Assembly (NCBI RefSeq): GCF_036226405.1
Contig: NZ_CP108464.1
Location: 4,216,001-4,280,000 of the forward strand
Reading direction: 5' to 3'
DNA length: 64,000 nucleotides
Source: Streptomyces sp. NBC_01260
Lineage (GTDB): Bacteria; Actinomycetota; Actinomycetes; Streptomycetales; Streptomycetaceae
The position numbers and the translations under genes were made by a program. The notes under the pieces were generated by a model. That model ran no database searches and was not told where the DNA came from. It was given only the letters and a program-made list of their open reading frames with translations. Below, piece by piece: positions 43,878-52,137 of this stretch; the stretch's first letter is position 1, and each line of letters starts with the position of its first letter.

Positions 43878-44177
43878 ATGACGTCAGACGGCGGGTCTGC
43901 TGCTGCTGCGGCGCTCGCTCGGCCCGCGCCCCGGCCTGGTCGGCTTCGTCCGGTGCCGGTCTTCCTGTCCGGTCTGCTCCTGCTGATGTGGTGGCCGCTG
44001 ATCACCCGGCACACGAAGCGCTACGAACCGGCGAGCGGCCTCTCCCCCGACGTGTTCCTGGGGAACTGGCTGCTGATCACGGCCACGCTGTTCGCGTGGT
44101 CGGCGCTCTGGCCGGTCGTCAGGACGCTGCGGCTGCGGCGCAGGGAGACGAACGTGCGGCCGTCCGCCTCCCACTGA
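43878..44177 (+). CDS. Possible small two-helix membrane protein overlapping the methyltransferase gene
   Basis: 99 residues with two hydrophobic stretches (VPVFLSGLLLLMWWPLI; LGNWLLITATLFAWSALW). Its last 157 bp lie opposite the 3' end of the methyltransferase gene, which is an unusually deep convergent overlap. There is no strong ribosome site. Either this gene is real or the methyltransferase reading frame runs too far; the two hydrophobic segments and the positive charges after each (RHTKRYE, RTLRLRRRE) speak for a real membrane protein. Confidence 0.5.
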   Translation: MTSDGGSAAAAALARPAPRPGRLRPVPVFLSGLLLLMWWPLITRHTKRYEPASGLSPDVFLGNWLLITATLFAWSALWPVVRTLRLRRRETNVRPSASH

Positions 44178-44830
44178 TCCGCGGTGAGCCAGCCCAGGAG
44201 CCCGGCGTACCGGAGCAGTGCCGGGGTGCCGAGCCGGGCCCAGGGGAAGGGTGCGGCGGGCGCGGGCCGGGCCCGGTCGGCGCGTCCGTCGTCCAGCTGG
44301 ACCCGGACCCGCTCGTCGATGTCCTGCGGCGCGGTCTCCGCGATGAGCAGCCCGCCGGGGGCGAGCACGGCCGCCGTCCGGTGCAGGAGCCGGCGCGGGT
44401 CGCCGCCGATGCCGATGTTGCCGTCGACGAGCAGGACGGTGCCCCAACGGCCCTCGCCCGGAAGGGGTTCGAAGACCGAGCGGTGCAGCGCGGAGCCGCC
44501 GACCCGCAGGGTGCGGGCCACCGCCGCCTCGCTCACGTCGATGCCGAGCGCGCGGTGGCCGCGGGCCGCGAGCGCCGCGACCAGCCGGCCGGGCCCGCAC
44601 CCGATGTCCAGGACGGGTCCCTCGCAGCGGTGCAGCGCCGACAGGTCCGCGGCGTCCGCGCCCGCGCACCAGCGCTCCACGTCCAGCGGCAGCAGCCAGC
44701 CGTCCGTGCGGCGCAGGAAGAGCGGGCCGTGGCCGTTGCGCAGGGCGTTGGCGTACGGGTCGGTGCTCCAGGAGGTGGCGTCCGGGGGCGGCGGGCGGAC
44801 CGTTTCGTGCTGGGGAACCGTCTGGCTCAT
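44021..44830 (-). CDS. Class I SAM-dependent methyltransferase
   Basis: 269 residues. The SAM-binding motif I is VLDIGCGPGRLVAALAARG (about 74-92), with GIDVSEAAVARTL (acidic residue of motif II) after it. The usual family end is near EADGRTFVSLRR; the last 37 residues overlap the opposite-strand small membrane gene and may be readthrough. ATGA overlap at 44827-44830 with the DUF2064 gene makes a GT2-DUF2064-methyltransferase operon. Confidence 0.8.
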   Translation of the reverse strand: MSQTVPQHETVRPPPPDATSWSTDPYANALRNGHGPLFLRRTDGWLLPLDVERWCAGADAADLSALHRCEGPVLDIGCGPGRLVAALAARGHRALGIDVSEAAVARTLRVGGSALHRSVFEPLPGEGRWGTVLLVDGNIGIGGDPRRLLHRTAAVLAPGGLLIAETAPQDIDERVRVQLDDGRADRARPAPAAPFPWARLGTPALLRYAGLLGWLTADQWEADGRTFVSLRRSRSVLTTGQSADHANSVAVISSQFPRNTSGERPLAGS

Positions 44831-45594
44831 CGGGCCACCGCCCCGGTCAGTGCGGCGAGCACGGCGGCGAACCGGCCGTGCGGTGCCAGGGCGGCGACGT
44901 CCACGGCGTCGGCCGCCGTGTCCACGTCCCGCAGCCGGGGCAGATCACGCACCGTCAGCCCGGCTTCGACCAGCCGGCGGCGCTGCACCGCGCCGGTCTC
45001 CGGCACGGACATCGGTACCCCGCGCAGCAGTTCGGGGTCCGGCTCGGCGAGCCCCAGCGCCCAGAAGCCGCCGTCCTCGGCCGGGCCGAACCAGGCGTCG
45101 CAGCCGTCCCAGGAACCGGGGGAGAGCGCGGGCGCCAGATCGGCGGCGGTGATCTGCGGGGTGTCCATGCCGATGAGGAGCGTCGGCCCCGTGCAGCCGC
45201 CGAACGCGGCGGCGAGCCGTTCGTCGAGACCGCCCGCGCACTGGCCCACCACCTCGATGCCCGGCGGCAGCCAGGGTCCGGGCGCCCCGTCGAGGACGAG
45301 CACCCGCCGCGCGGCGGGCAGGGCGAGGACGGTGCGCAGGGTGTCGGCGAGCGAGGCCTCGGCGAGCCGGGCGGCCTCCTGCGGGGTGAAGGGCGGCGTC
45401 AGCCGGGTCTTGACCCGGCCGGGCAGCGGTTCCTTGGCGATGACCAGCAGGGTCACCGCCCCGACGGCTTCGCCTTCGGCTCCGGTGACGGCTCCGGTTG
45501 TGGCGCGGTTCGTCGTTGCGTCCGCTCCGGCCCCTGTGCGGCTCGTTCCGCCGGTCGCTCCGGGCCCGGCGCCGGTACACGCGGTCGGGTTCAC
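44827..45594 (-). CDS. DUF2064 / TIGR04282-type glycosyltransferase-like protein
   Basis: A 255-residue protein of the GT-A fold. LLVIAKEPLPGRVKTRLTPP is the family nucleotide-binding start, LLIGMDTPQITAADL the DxD region, and EDGGFWALGLAEP the C-terminal signature. It is distantly related to cofC and MobA-like nucleotidyltransferases. A variable Ala/Gly/Thr-rich N-terminus (1-45) precedes it. It overlaps the GT2 gene by GTGA at 45591-45594. Confidence 0.85.
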   Translation of the reverse strand: MNPTACTGAGPGATGGTSRTGAGADATTNRATTGAVTGAEGEAVGAVTLLVIAKEPLPGRVKTRLTPPFTPQEAARLAEASLADTLRTVLALPAARRVLVLDGAPGPWLPPGIEVVGQCAGGLDERLAAAFGGCTGPTLLIGMDTPQITAADLAPALSPGSWDGCDAWFGPAEDGGFWALGLAEPDPELLRGVPMSVPETGAVQRRRLVEAGLTVRDLPRLRDVDTAADAVDVAALAPHGRFAAVLAALTGAVAR

Positions 45595-46295
45595 CGGGTC
45601 ACCCCCACGGGAACGGGCGCCTCGCCCAGCACGGCGCGCATGTCGCGCACCGCGTGCCAGGTGCCCCGCCAGGTGCCGGTGACCTTCGACTTCCCGGTGC
45701 GCGAGAGGTACGGGACATCCGTCTCGGCCACCCGCAGCCCCGCGTCCGCCGCCCGCACCACCATCTGCAACGGGTATCCGCTGCGCCGGTCGGTGAGGCC
45801 GAGCGCCAGCAGGTCCGCCCGGCGCGCGGCGCGCATCGGCCCCAGGTCGTGCAGCCGCAGCCCGGTACGTCTGCGCAGCAGCCGGGACAGCGCCAGATTG
45901 CCCGCGCGGGCGTGCAGGGGCCAGGCGCCGAGCCGGTCGGGGCGGCGGCGGCCGAGCAGCAGATCGCTCTCGCCGTCCGCGATCCGGCGGACGAAGCCGG
46001 GGAGCAGCCCGGGGTCCAGGGACCCGTCGCAGTCGCAGAAGCAGACGAACTCCGCCTCGGCGGCGAGCAGCCCGGCGTGGCAGGCGGAGCCGAAACCGCG
46101 CCGCGGCTCGTGCACCACCGTCGCGCCGAGTGAACGGGCCAGTTCGGCCGAGCCGTCGGTGGAGCCGTTGTCGACGACGATCGCGCGCCAGCCGCGCGGG
46201 ATCGCGCCGAGCACCCCGGGCAGGGCGGCGGCCTCGTCCAGACAGGGCAGCACGATGTCGGCGCGGGGGCCGGAGTTATCGGGGGAGTCGGTCAC
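45591..46295 (-). CDS. Family 2 glycosyltransferase
   Basis: A 234-residue GT2. ADIVLPCLDEAAALPGVL, IVVDNGSTDGSAELARSLG and FVCFCDCDGSLDPGLLP (DxD-like) are the nucleotide-sugar and metal-binding motifs. There is no C-terminal membrane helix. GTG at 46295; first gene of the GT2-DUF2064-methyltransferase operon, divergent from the response regulator. Confidence 0.9.
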   Translation of the reverse strand: MTDSPDNSGPRADIVLPCLDEAAALPGVLGAIPRGWRAIVVDNGSTDGSAELARSLGATVVHEPRRGFGSACHAGLLAAEAEFVCFCDCDGSLDPGLLPGFVRRIADGESDLLLGRRRPDRLGAWPLHARAGNLALSRLLRRRTGLRLHDLGPMRAARRADLLALGLTDRRSGYPLQMVVRAADAGLRVAETDVPYLSRTGKSKVTGTWRGTWHAVRDMRAVLGEAPVPVGVTR

Positions 46296-46332
46296 CCGGC
46301 TCACCCTACGGAGCCGAAACCGACAATTCGGG

Positions 46333-46357
46333 CCACGGTTTCTTACGAAACGTGGAC
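46333..46357 (+). promoter_or_regulatory. Shared promoter motif, copy upstream of the 46419 regulator
   Basis: TCTTACGAAACGTGGAC (46341-46357) matches the TCTKACGnnnCGTGAC pattern of the copies at 43822 and 49524 and lies in the correct orientation 62 bp before the regulator start. It is also part of the near-palindrome CCACGGTTTCTTACGAAAC, continuing to GTGG (46333-46355), in the gap between the divergent GT2 operon and the two-component genes. Confidence 0.5.
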
Positions 46358-46418
46358 ATCGACCGTGTGGCGGTGTCCGCGCGCCCGGCGCGCGGGGAGC
46401 GGGTGCCAGGGTGGGGCC

Positions 46419-47270
46419 ATGCAGCCCGCCATTCCAGCCCGTCCGGCGTCCGAGGGCCGGGGAGCCGGGGGCGAGGCCCCCGACCCCGCCCCTGCCCCCG
46501 ACCCCGCCCCTGCCCCCGGCCGTGAACCTGCCCCTGCCCCCGTCCCCGTCCCCGGCCACGTTCTCGTCGTGGACGACGATCCGACCGTCTCCGAGGTCGT
46601 CGCCGGATACCTGACCGGTGCCGGCTACGACGTGGCCCGCGCGGCGGACGGCCCGGCCGCGTTGGAGTGCTTCGCCCGCCGCCGCGCCGACCTGGTGGTG
46701 CTGGACCTGATGCTGCCCGGCATGGACGGCTTCGAGGTCTGCCGCCGGATGCGGGCACACGGACCGGTGCCCGTGATCATGCTGACCGCGCGCGGCGACG
46801 AGGACGACCGCATCCTCGGCCTGGAGACGGGGGCGGACGACTACGTCACCAAGCCGTTCAGCCCCCGCGAACTCGTCCTGCGTGTCGACTCCGTGCTGCG
46901 CCGTGCCGGCGCGGCCGCCGTACCCGCCGGCCGCTCGGCGCTGATCGAGGGCGCGGGCCTGGTCCTCGACCCGGCGGCCAGGCGCGCGAGCCGGGACGGC
47001 CGGGTGCTGGCCCTCACCCTGCGCGAGTTCGACCTGCTCGCCTTCCTGCTGCGCCACCCGGGCCGGGTCTTCACCCGGGAGGAGCTGATGCGCGAGGTCT
47101 GGGGCTGGGACTTCGGCGACCTGTCGACGGTGACGGTCCATGTGCGCCGACTGCGCGGCAAGGCCGAGGCGGACCCGGCCCGCCCGGAGCTGATCCGTAC
47201 GGTCTGGGGTGTGGGCTACCGCCTGGACCTGCCGGCCGGCGCCCCCGACGCCTGCGGAGCGCCGTCATGA
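46419..47270 (+). CDS. OmpR/PhoB-family response regulator with a repeat-derived N-terminus
   Basis: 283 residues. A 45-residue Pro/Ala/Asp-rich leader precedes the receiver domain ([14 protein letters not shown]; phospho-Asp in [13 protein letters not shown]; Lys in [10 protein letters not shown]) and the winged helix (about 195-275: [41 protein letters not shown]). The leader is encoded by an interspersed repeat copy (46432-46456) and two 18-bp tandem copies (46482-46517). No later in-frame start would keep the receiver domain intact, so the ATG at 46419 is likely real. It overlaps the kinase gene by ATGA. Confidence 0.88.
   Translation: MQPAIPARPASEGRGAGGEAPDPAPAPDPAPAPGREPAPAPVPVPGHVLVVDDDPTVSEVVAGYLTGAGYDVARAADGPAALECFARRRADLVVLDLMLPGMDGFEVCRRMRAHGPVPVIMLTARGDEDDRILGLETGADDYVTKPFSPRELVLRVDSVLRRAGAAAVPAGRSALIEGAGLVLDPAARRASRDGRVLALTLREFDLLAFLLRHPGRVFTREELMREVWGWDFGDLSTVTVHVRRLRGKAEADPARPELIRTVWGVGYRLDLPAGAPDACGAPS
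46432..46456 (-). repeat. Interspersed repeat copy translated within the regulator gene
   Basis: TTCCAGCCCGTCCGGCGTCC and the following GAGGG match the reverse complement of the repeats at 25879 and 25935. Here it lies inside a coding region, where it encodes residues such as [14 protein letters not shown]. Confidence 0.75.
46482..46517 (+). repeat. Two tandem copies of an 18-bp unit in the regulator leader
   Basis: GACCCCGCCCCTGCCCCC at 46482-46499 and 46500-46517; encodes two DPAPAP repeats. Confidence 0.85.
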
Positions 47271-48373
47271 CGGACATGCTCCTCATCGCGCTCTTCGCGT
47301 TCCTGGGCGCGGCGGCGGCCGGGCTGCTGGGCGCGCTCGTGCTGCGGTTCTTCCGGCACCGCTCGCTCGTCGTCTCGCTGACCGTCGTCGCCGCCGTCGC
47401 CGTGACCGCGATGCTCGCCGGGACGCTGGCCGTCGCCTGGGCGATGTTCCTGTCGCCGCACGACCTCCAGGTGGTCACGACCGTCGTCGCCATGGCCGCC
47501 GTCGTCTCGCTCCTCACCGCGATGCTGCTCGGCCGCTGGGTGGCCGCGCGGAGCCGCGACCTGACCCTCGCCGCCCGCTCCTTCGGCGACGGCGGCACCT
47601 TCGCGGCCCCTGCGGCCCCGGCCACCGCCGAACTCGCCGCGCTCACCCGCGAACTGGCCGCCACCAGCGCCAAGCTCGACAGCTCACGCGAACGGGAGCG
47701 CGCCCTGGAGACCTCGCGGCGGGAACTCGTCGCCTGGATCTCGCACGATCTGCGTACCCCGCTCGCCGGACTGCGGGCCATGTCGGAGGCGCTGGAGGAC
47801 GGCATGGCCGTCGACTCGCGGCGCTATCTGCGGCAGATACGCACCGAGGTGGAGCGTATGAACGACATGGTCGGCGACCTCTTCGAGCTCTCCCGCATCC
47901 ACGCCGGTTCGCTCACCCTGACCCCCACCCGGATCTCCGTGTACGACCTGGTGGGCGACGCGCTCGCCGGTGCCGACCCGCTGGCCCGCGAGCACGGCGT
48001 ACGGCTGGTCGGCGACCGGATCGAGGCGGTGCCCGTCGAGGTCGACGGCAAGGAGATGAGCCGGGTCCTGGGCAACCTCCTGATCAACGCGATCCGCCGC
48101 ACCCCCGCCGACGGCACCGTGGCGGTGGCCGCGCAACGCACCGGCGGCGGTGTGGTCCTGTCGGTGACCGACGGCTGCGGCGGCATCCCGGAGGAGGACC
48201 TGGCCAGGGTCTTCGACACCGGATGGCGCGGCAGCCACGCCCGTACGCCCCCGGCCGGCGCGGGCCTCGGGCTCGCCATCGTGCGCGGGATCGTCGAGGC
48301 GCACGCCGGCCGGGCCGAGGTCCGCAACGTCACCGGCGGCTGCTGCTTCGAGGTCACCCTGCCGGTGGCGTGA
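47267..48373 (+). CDS. Sensor histidine kinase, partner of the 46419 regulator
   Basis: 368 residues. Two membrane helices near the N-terminus ([40 protein letters not shown]) and a third at about 68-85, HAMP-like linker, H-box [17 protein letters not shown] (His about 162), N-box [10 protein letters not shown] and G-box [17 protein letters not shown]. Its ATG overlaps the regulator stop (ATGA), so both proteins are made together. Very little is extracytoplasmic, so it probably senses membrane or intramembrane signals. Confidence 0.9.
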   Translation: MTDMLLIALFAFLGAAAAGLLGALVLRFFRHRSLVVSLTVVAAVAVTAMLAGTLAVAWAMFLSPHDLQVVTTVVAMAAVVSLLTAMLLGRWVAARSRDLTLAARSFGDGGTFAAPAAPATAELAALTRELAATSAKLDSSRERERALETSRRELVAWISHDLRTPLAGLRAMSEALEDGMAVDSRRYLRQIRTEVERMNDMVGDLFELSRIHAGSLTLTPTRISVYDLVGDALAGADPLAREHGVRLVGDRIEAVPVEVDGKEMSRVLGNLLINAIRRTPADGTVAVAAQRTGGGVVLSVTDGCGGIPEEDLARVFDTGWRGSHARTPPAGAGLGLAIVRGIVEAHAGRAEVRNVTGGCCFEVTLPVA

Positions 48374-48410
48374 GCGTGCGGGGGCGGCGGACGCGGGGGC
48401 AGCGGGCCGG

Positions 48411-49472
48411 TCAGCTCGTGGCCATGTCCCGCTGCGGGGCCGCCGCGAACTGCGCCATCCCCTCGGCGAAGCCCACCGCGGGCTTCCAGCCCAGCTCGTC
48501 GCGGAGCCGCCGGGAGTCGGCCGTGACATGGCGTACGTCCCCGAGCCGGTACTCACCGGTGATTACCGGGGCCGGGCCGCCGTGGGCCGACGCCAGCGCC
48601 GCGGCCATCTCGCCGATGGTGTGCGGCTCCCCGCTCCCGGTGTTGTACGCGGCGAAGCCGCCCGGCCGGAGCCCGGCAACGGCCTCCAGCGCCACCACGT
48701 TCGCGGACGCCACGTCCCGCACATGGACGAAGTCCCGCCGCTGGGCGCCGTCCTCGAAAACCTGCGGCGACTCGCCCCGGGCCAGGGACGAGCGGAAGAA
48801 CGAGGCCACTCCCGCGTACGGGGTGTCGCGCGGCATCCCCGGCCCGTACACGTTGTGGTAGCGCAGCGACAGCGCCCGGCCGCCGGTGGCGCGGGCCCAG
48901 GAGGAGGCGAGGTGTTCCTGGGCGAGCTTGGTCGTCGCGTACACATTGCGCGGGTCCACGGGCGCGTCCTCGCCGACGAGCCCCGGGGTCAGCTCCGTAC
49001 CGCAGGACGGGCAGAGCGGCTCGAACCGGCCCGCGGCCAGATCGGACTGCGCCCTCGGCCCCGGCCGGACCGGCCCGTGGAGCCGGCAGTCGTAGCGGCC
49101 CTCGCCGTAGACCACCATCGATCCGGCGAGCACCAGGCTCCGCACCCCGGCCGCGGCCGCGGCGGCGAGCAGCACGGCCGTCCCGAGGTCGTTGCACCCG
49201 ACGTACTGCGGGGCGTCCGCGAAGTCCTTGCCCAGGCCGACCATCGCCGCCTGGTGGCACACGGCGTCGATGCCGCGCAGCGCGCGGTCCACGGCCTCGC
49301 GGTCGCGCACGTCCGCCACGATCAGCCGGCTGTCGGCCCGCCGGTCCGCTCCCTCGCCGTGCGCCGAGGGGAGCAGGGCGTCGAGCACCACCGCCTCGTG
49401 CCCGGCCGATGTGAGGGTCCGGACGATCTCCGACCCGATGAACCCGGCTCCGCCGGTGACCAGTACGCGCAT
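48411..49472 (-). CDS. NAD-dependent epimerase/dehydratase with a Cys/His insert
   Basis: 353 residues of the extended SDR type. VLVTGGAGFIGSEIVRTL (NAD-binding), YATTKLAQEHLA (catalytic Tyr-x3-Lys), NVYGPGMPRD and YNTGSGEPHTIGEM are present. Between residues about 125 and 170 is an insert with RYDCRLHGPV and EPLCPSCGTEL, two Cys-x2 or Cys-His pairs that could bind a metal. It likely acts on a nucleotide-sugar. Its promoter carries the shared motif at 49524-49541. Confidence 0.85.
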   Translation of the reverse strand: MRVLVTGGAGFIGSEIVRTLTSAGHEAVVLDALLPSAHGEGADRRADSRLIVADVRDREAVDRALRGIDAVCHQAAMVGLGKDFADAPQYVGCNDLGTAVLLAAAAAAGVRSLVLAGSMVVYGEGRYDCRLHGPVRPGPRAQSDLAAGRFEPLCPSCGTELTPGLVGEDAPVDPRNVYATTKLAQEHLASSWARATGGRALSLRYHNVYGPGMPRDTPYAGVASFFRSSLARGESPQVFEDGAQRRDFVHVRDVASANVVALEAVAGLRPGGFAAYNTGSGEPHTIGEMAAALASAHGGPAPVITGEYRLGDVRHVTADSRRLRDELGWKPAVGFAEGMAQFAAAPQRDMATS

Positions 49473-49523
49473 GAGCGCAACGCTAGGGCGCGGCGGCCGG
49501 TGGGCGCGGTTGCGCGGTCGGCA

Positions 49524-49541
49524 CGTCACGGGACCGTAAGA
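49524..49541 (-). promoter_or_regulatory. Shared promoter motif, copy upstream of the epimerase
   Basis: On the minus strand TCTTACGGTCCCGTGACG, 52 bp before the start codon. The position, sequence and orientation match the copy before the GT-C-like gene. Confidence 0.6.
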
Positions 49542-49598
49542 ACCGACCCGTTCGGCGGGACGGCTTCCGGCGTCCCCCTCTTCCCGCCCCCGGACGGC

Positions 49599-50255
49599 TC
49601 AGCCGAACAGGAACGCGCAGGCCGTGGCCGCGCCCAGCGCGGTCCCGGCGGTCACCTGGCCGACCGTGTGGTAGCCGAGCGCGACCCGTGACCAGCACAC
49701 GGCGGCCGTCATCAGGTACCCGAACAGCCACCACGGCGAATGGACCACGGCGAGCAGGGCGACGACGGCCGAGGCGACCGAGGCGTCCACCGAGATCTTC
49801 CAGACCGTGTTCACGGCCAGCAGGACGACGGTCATCGCCCAGAGCCCGAGCATCGCGGTCAGGATGCCGGTGGGGGCGCCGCCCAGCACCATGACCGCCG
49901 AACCGGTGCCGATGGAGCCGAGGATGACGAGGAAGATCGGGGCCCGCTTGGTGCGGTCGACGACATGGCGGTCGCCCCAGGTGCCGCGTCCGCGCTCCCA
50001 CTCGATGTAGCCGGCCGGGACGATCCCGGCGCACAGGGCGCCGAGCAGTCCCCACAGCAGCCCCGTCCACTCGCCCGCCGCCGCGAATCCGGTCGCGAGC
50101 ATCCCGGCGAGCAGGAGATTACGTGGCTGGAAGACATCGGTCACCGTACGGGCGGTGGAGGTGGTGCGGGCGGCGGTCCCCGCGCTGTCGGCGGTGTCGG
50201 ACGGGCCGGACGCGTCGGCGCTGTTGGCGGTGTCGGACGTGTCGGCGGTGCTCAT
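49599..50255 (-). CDS. PAP2-like membrane protein with altered catalytic motif
   Basis: 218 residues. An N-terminal Ser/Thr/Asp/Ala-rich stretch (MSTADTSDTANSADAS...) precedes five or six helices. WSRVALGYHTVGQVTAG matches PAP2 motif 3 (SRxxxGxHxxxD-like). The second motif normally has a His (about ...SVHTA...), but here it reads KISVDASVASAVVAL, so the acid catalyst is missing. It overlaps the upstream MAB_1171c-like gene by ATGA (50252-50255). Probably not an active lipid phosphatase. Confidence 0.7.
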   Translation of the reverse strand: MSTADTSDTANSADASGPSDTADSAGTAARTTSTARTVTDVFQPRNLLLAGMLATGFAAAGEWTGLLWGLLGALCAGIVPAGYIEWERGRGTWGDRHVVDRTKRAPIFLVILGSIGTGSAVMVLGGAPTGILTAMLGLWAMTVVLLAVNTVWKISVDASVASAVVALLAVVHSPWWLFGYLMTAAVCWSRVALGYHTVGQVTAGTALGAATACAFLFG

Positions 50256-51511
50256 GCTGTCTGCTCCTTGGCTGCTGCGGAGGACTCCAGGACCTGCCGG
50301 GCCCGTTCCGCCGTGACCGTCCGGTACGCGGCGGCGACCCGGACCAGCCAGGCGACCTCGCCGTCCTGGTCGGTCGCGTGCTGGGTGCCGAAGGCCGCCG
50401 CGTCCCCCGGGGCCGCGCCGTCGCCGTGGGCCGCGAGGGCTGCCTTGATCCAGTACGCGTCCGTGAGCGGTCCCGTGCGCTCCCGGTCGGTGGTGCCGGC
50501 CCCGGCGGCGGCCCCGGCGGCCGCGAGGAGGGTGTCGGGGGCGTAGTGGCGCAGCTTCTCCACCGCGTCGGCGATGTCCGCCGCCCAGCGGTCGATCCGC
50601 AGGTCCGCCGGGGTGTCGAACCGGGTCAGCTCGCGGACCAGCGATGCCGGGGGGTCGAAGGGCTGGTCGGGGAAGGCCGCCATCAACTCGTACCAGAGCG
50701 CGTGCAGTCGCACCTGGGCGCGCCAGAGCTTCGCCCGGCGGCGGACGTTGCTCAGGGCGGGGATGGAGGCGCCCACCGCGAAGAAGGTGAACAGCACGAC
50801 CTGCGAGGCCTCGGTGATCTCGTCGAAGTCCAGCGCGAAGGCCTCGCTCGGCGGGTCGATCACGCTCACCCAGAGGAACAGCGTCCGGCTGACGGTGTAT
50901 CCGACCCCGATGAACATCGCGAACGTCATCATGCCGAGGCCGATCCGCAGCCGGCGCAGCCCGGCGCTCGCGGTGGCCAGCGCCCACTGGTAGGCGCAGA
51001 CGGCGGACGCGGTGCCGAGGTAGAGGTAGAACACGCTCATGTAGAGCGTCGCGCCCCACTGCCCGGCGTGGTCGGCGACGAAGCGGTCCGAGGGGACGGA
51101 ACGGTCGACGACCGTGAAGAACAGCACCGTCAGCAGCACCAGCGTGGCGACCGACGCCTTCGCGGCGACCTGCTGGATCAGCCGGGCGAACCGTACGTGC
51201 CGCGGGACGTCCCCGGCGTCGGCGTACTGGCCGTAGATGGCGACGATGTAGCTGAGGATGGCCAGGATCGCGACGGTCGCCGTGTAGTGCTTGATCAGCA
51301 CCGAGAGGTCGGTGACGGAGCTGTCGTTGAGCCCGATGCGCACGACCCGGGTCTTGGTCCACAGGGCGGCGGCGAATCCCGCGTAGCAGCCCCACAGGGC
51401 CCGGCGGCGTCTGTCCTCCTCGTCGCCCCAGAGGGCGGCCGGCATGCGCCACAGGGCGACGGCTGTCATCAGGCCGGCTATCAGGTAGCCGGCCAGGTCG
51501 AGCGGGGTCAC
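50252..51511 (-). CDS. MAB_1171c-like membrane protein (DUF6545-like)
   Basis: 419 residues. Seven helices in the first 270 residues (LAGYLIAGLMTAVALWRM; ILAILSYIVAIYGQYA; VATLVLLTVLFFTVVD; TMTFAMFIGVGYTVSRTLF; others) and a soluble C-terminal domain (ALWYELMAAFPDQPFDPPAS, IDRWAADIADAVEKLRHYAP). It resembles the family called MAB_1171c putative transporter. Its genes often sit with XRE and ImmA/IrrE genes, as here. Role unknown. Confidence 0.75.
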   Translation of the reverse strand: MTPLDLAGYLIAGLMTAVALWRMPAALWGDEEDRRRRALWGCYAGFAAALWTKTRVVRIGLNDSSVTDLSVLIKHYTATVAILAILSYIVAIYGQYADAGDVPRHVRFARLIQQVAAKASVATLVLLTVLFFTVVDRSVPSDRFVADHAGQWGATLYMSVFYLYLGTASAVCAYQWALATASAGLRRLRIGLGMMTFAMFIGVGYTVSRTLFLWVSVIDPPSEAFALDFDEITEASQVVLFTFFAVGASIPALSNVRRRAKLWRAQVRLHALWYELMAAFPDQPFDPPASLVRELTRFDTPADLRIDRWAADIADAVEKLRHYAPDTLLAAAGAAAGAGTTDRERTGPLTDAYWIKAALAAHGDGAAPGDAAAFGTQHATDQDGEVAWLVRVAAAYRTVTAERARQVLESSAAAKEQTA

Positions 51512-51571
51512 GGCGGACGTCCTCGGGGTGGGGGGAAAGGGGTCGGCTGCGGACCGGGGGCCGGTCCGGTG

Positions 51572-52132
51572 CTACGTGCGGCGGAACAGACCGCGGCGGC
51601 GGTGGGCGACCGGGCGGGAGAGCGAGTTGGCGAGCCGCCCCACCATGTCATCGCTCGTCACCTCCCTGGCCATCCGAGGGATGAGCGAGGCACCGAATTC
51701 GGCCATGCGTTCGTCGTGGGTGTCGTACTGCGCGCGGGCCTGTACGGCGTCCGGGGACCGGAGCGCGTCGGTGCCGACGACCCGGGAGATCAGCGAGGTG
51801 TCGAAGACGGGCAGCAGCCGCTGGAGCTGCTCGGCGTCCAGCGAGGTGCCGTGGTCGAACCACTCGTGGCACAGCTCGTGCAGGATGACGTGCTGGGTCT
51901 GGTACGCGGTGGGGCGCCGGCGGTGGAGGACGAAGCTGGTCCCGCCGGCCTTCAGCCGCAGCCCGCAGGCGCCGTTGACGCGCGCCAGCCGGTCGGGCAT
52001 CTCGTGCAGCACGATGGTGCGGCCGCCGGCCGCCTCCATGTTCGCCACCAGTCCGGCGATCGAGAAGGGCGCGGGCAGGGGGAGCCCGGCCAGTCCGGCC
52101 TCGCACTCTTTCCGCAGTTGGCGCAGGGACAT
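51572..52132 (-). CDS. ImmA/IrrE-family metallopeptidase-like protein
   Basis: 186 residues. The zinc site is HVILHELCHEWFDHG (HExxH), and YDTHDERMAEFGA supplies the third ligand (Glu). Such peptidases cleave a partner regulator, often one encoded next to them. It lies 5 bp after the XRE regulator gene, so that protein is the likely substrate. Confidence 0.88.
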   Translation of the reverse strand: MSLRQLRKECEAGLAGLPLPAPFSIAGLVANMEAAGGRTIVLHEMPDRLARVNGACGLRLKAGGTSFVLHRRRPTAYQTQHVILHELCHEWFDHGTSLDAEQLQRLLPVFDTSLISRVVGTDALRSPDAVQARAQYDTHDERMAEFGASLIPRMAREVTSDDMVGRLANSLSRPVAHRRRGLFRRT

Positions 52133-52137
52133 GGGGC

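Noticed and set aside
42317..45682. An 1121-codon plus-strand open frame over the glycosyltransferase genes
   Set aside because: Shadow of four minus-strand genes with clear family motifs; no motifs of its own.
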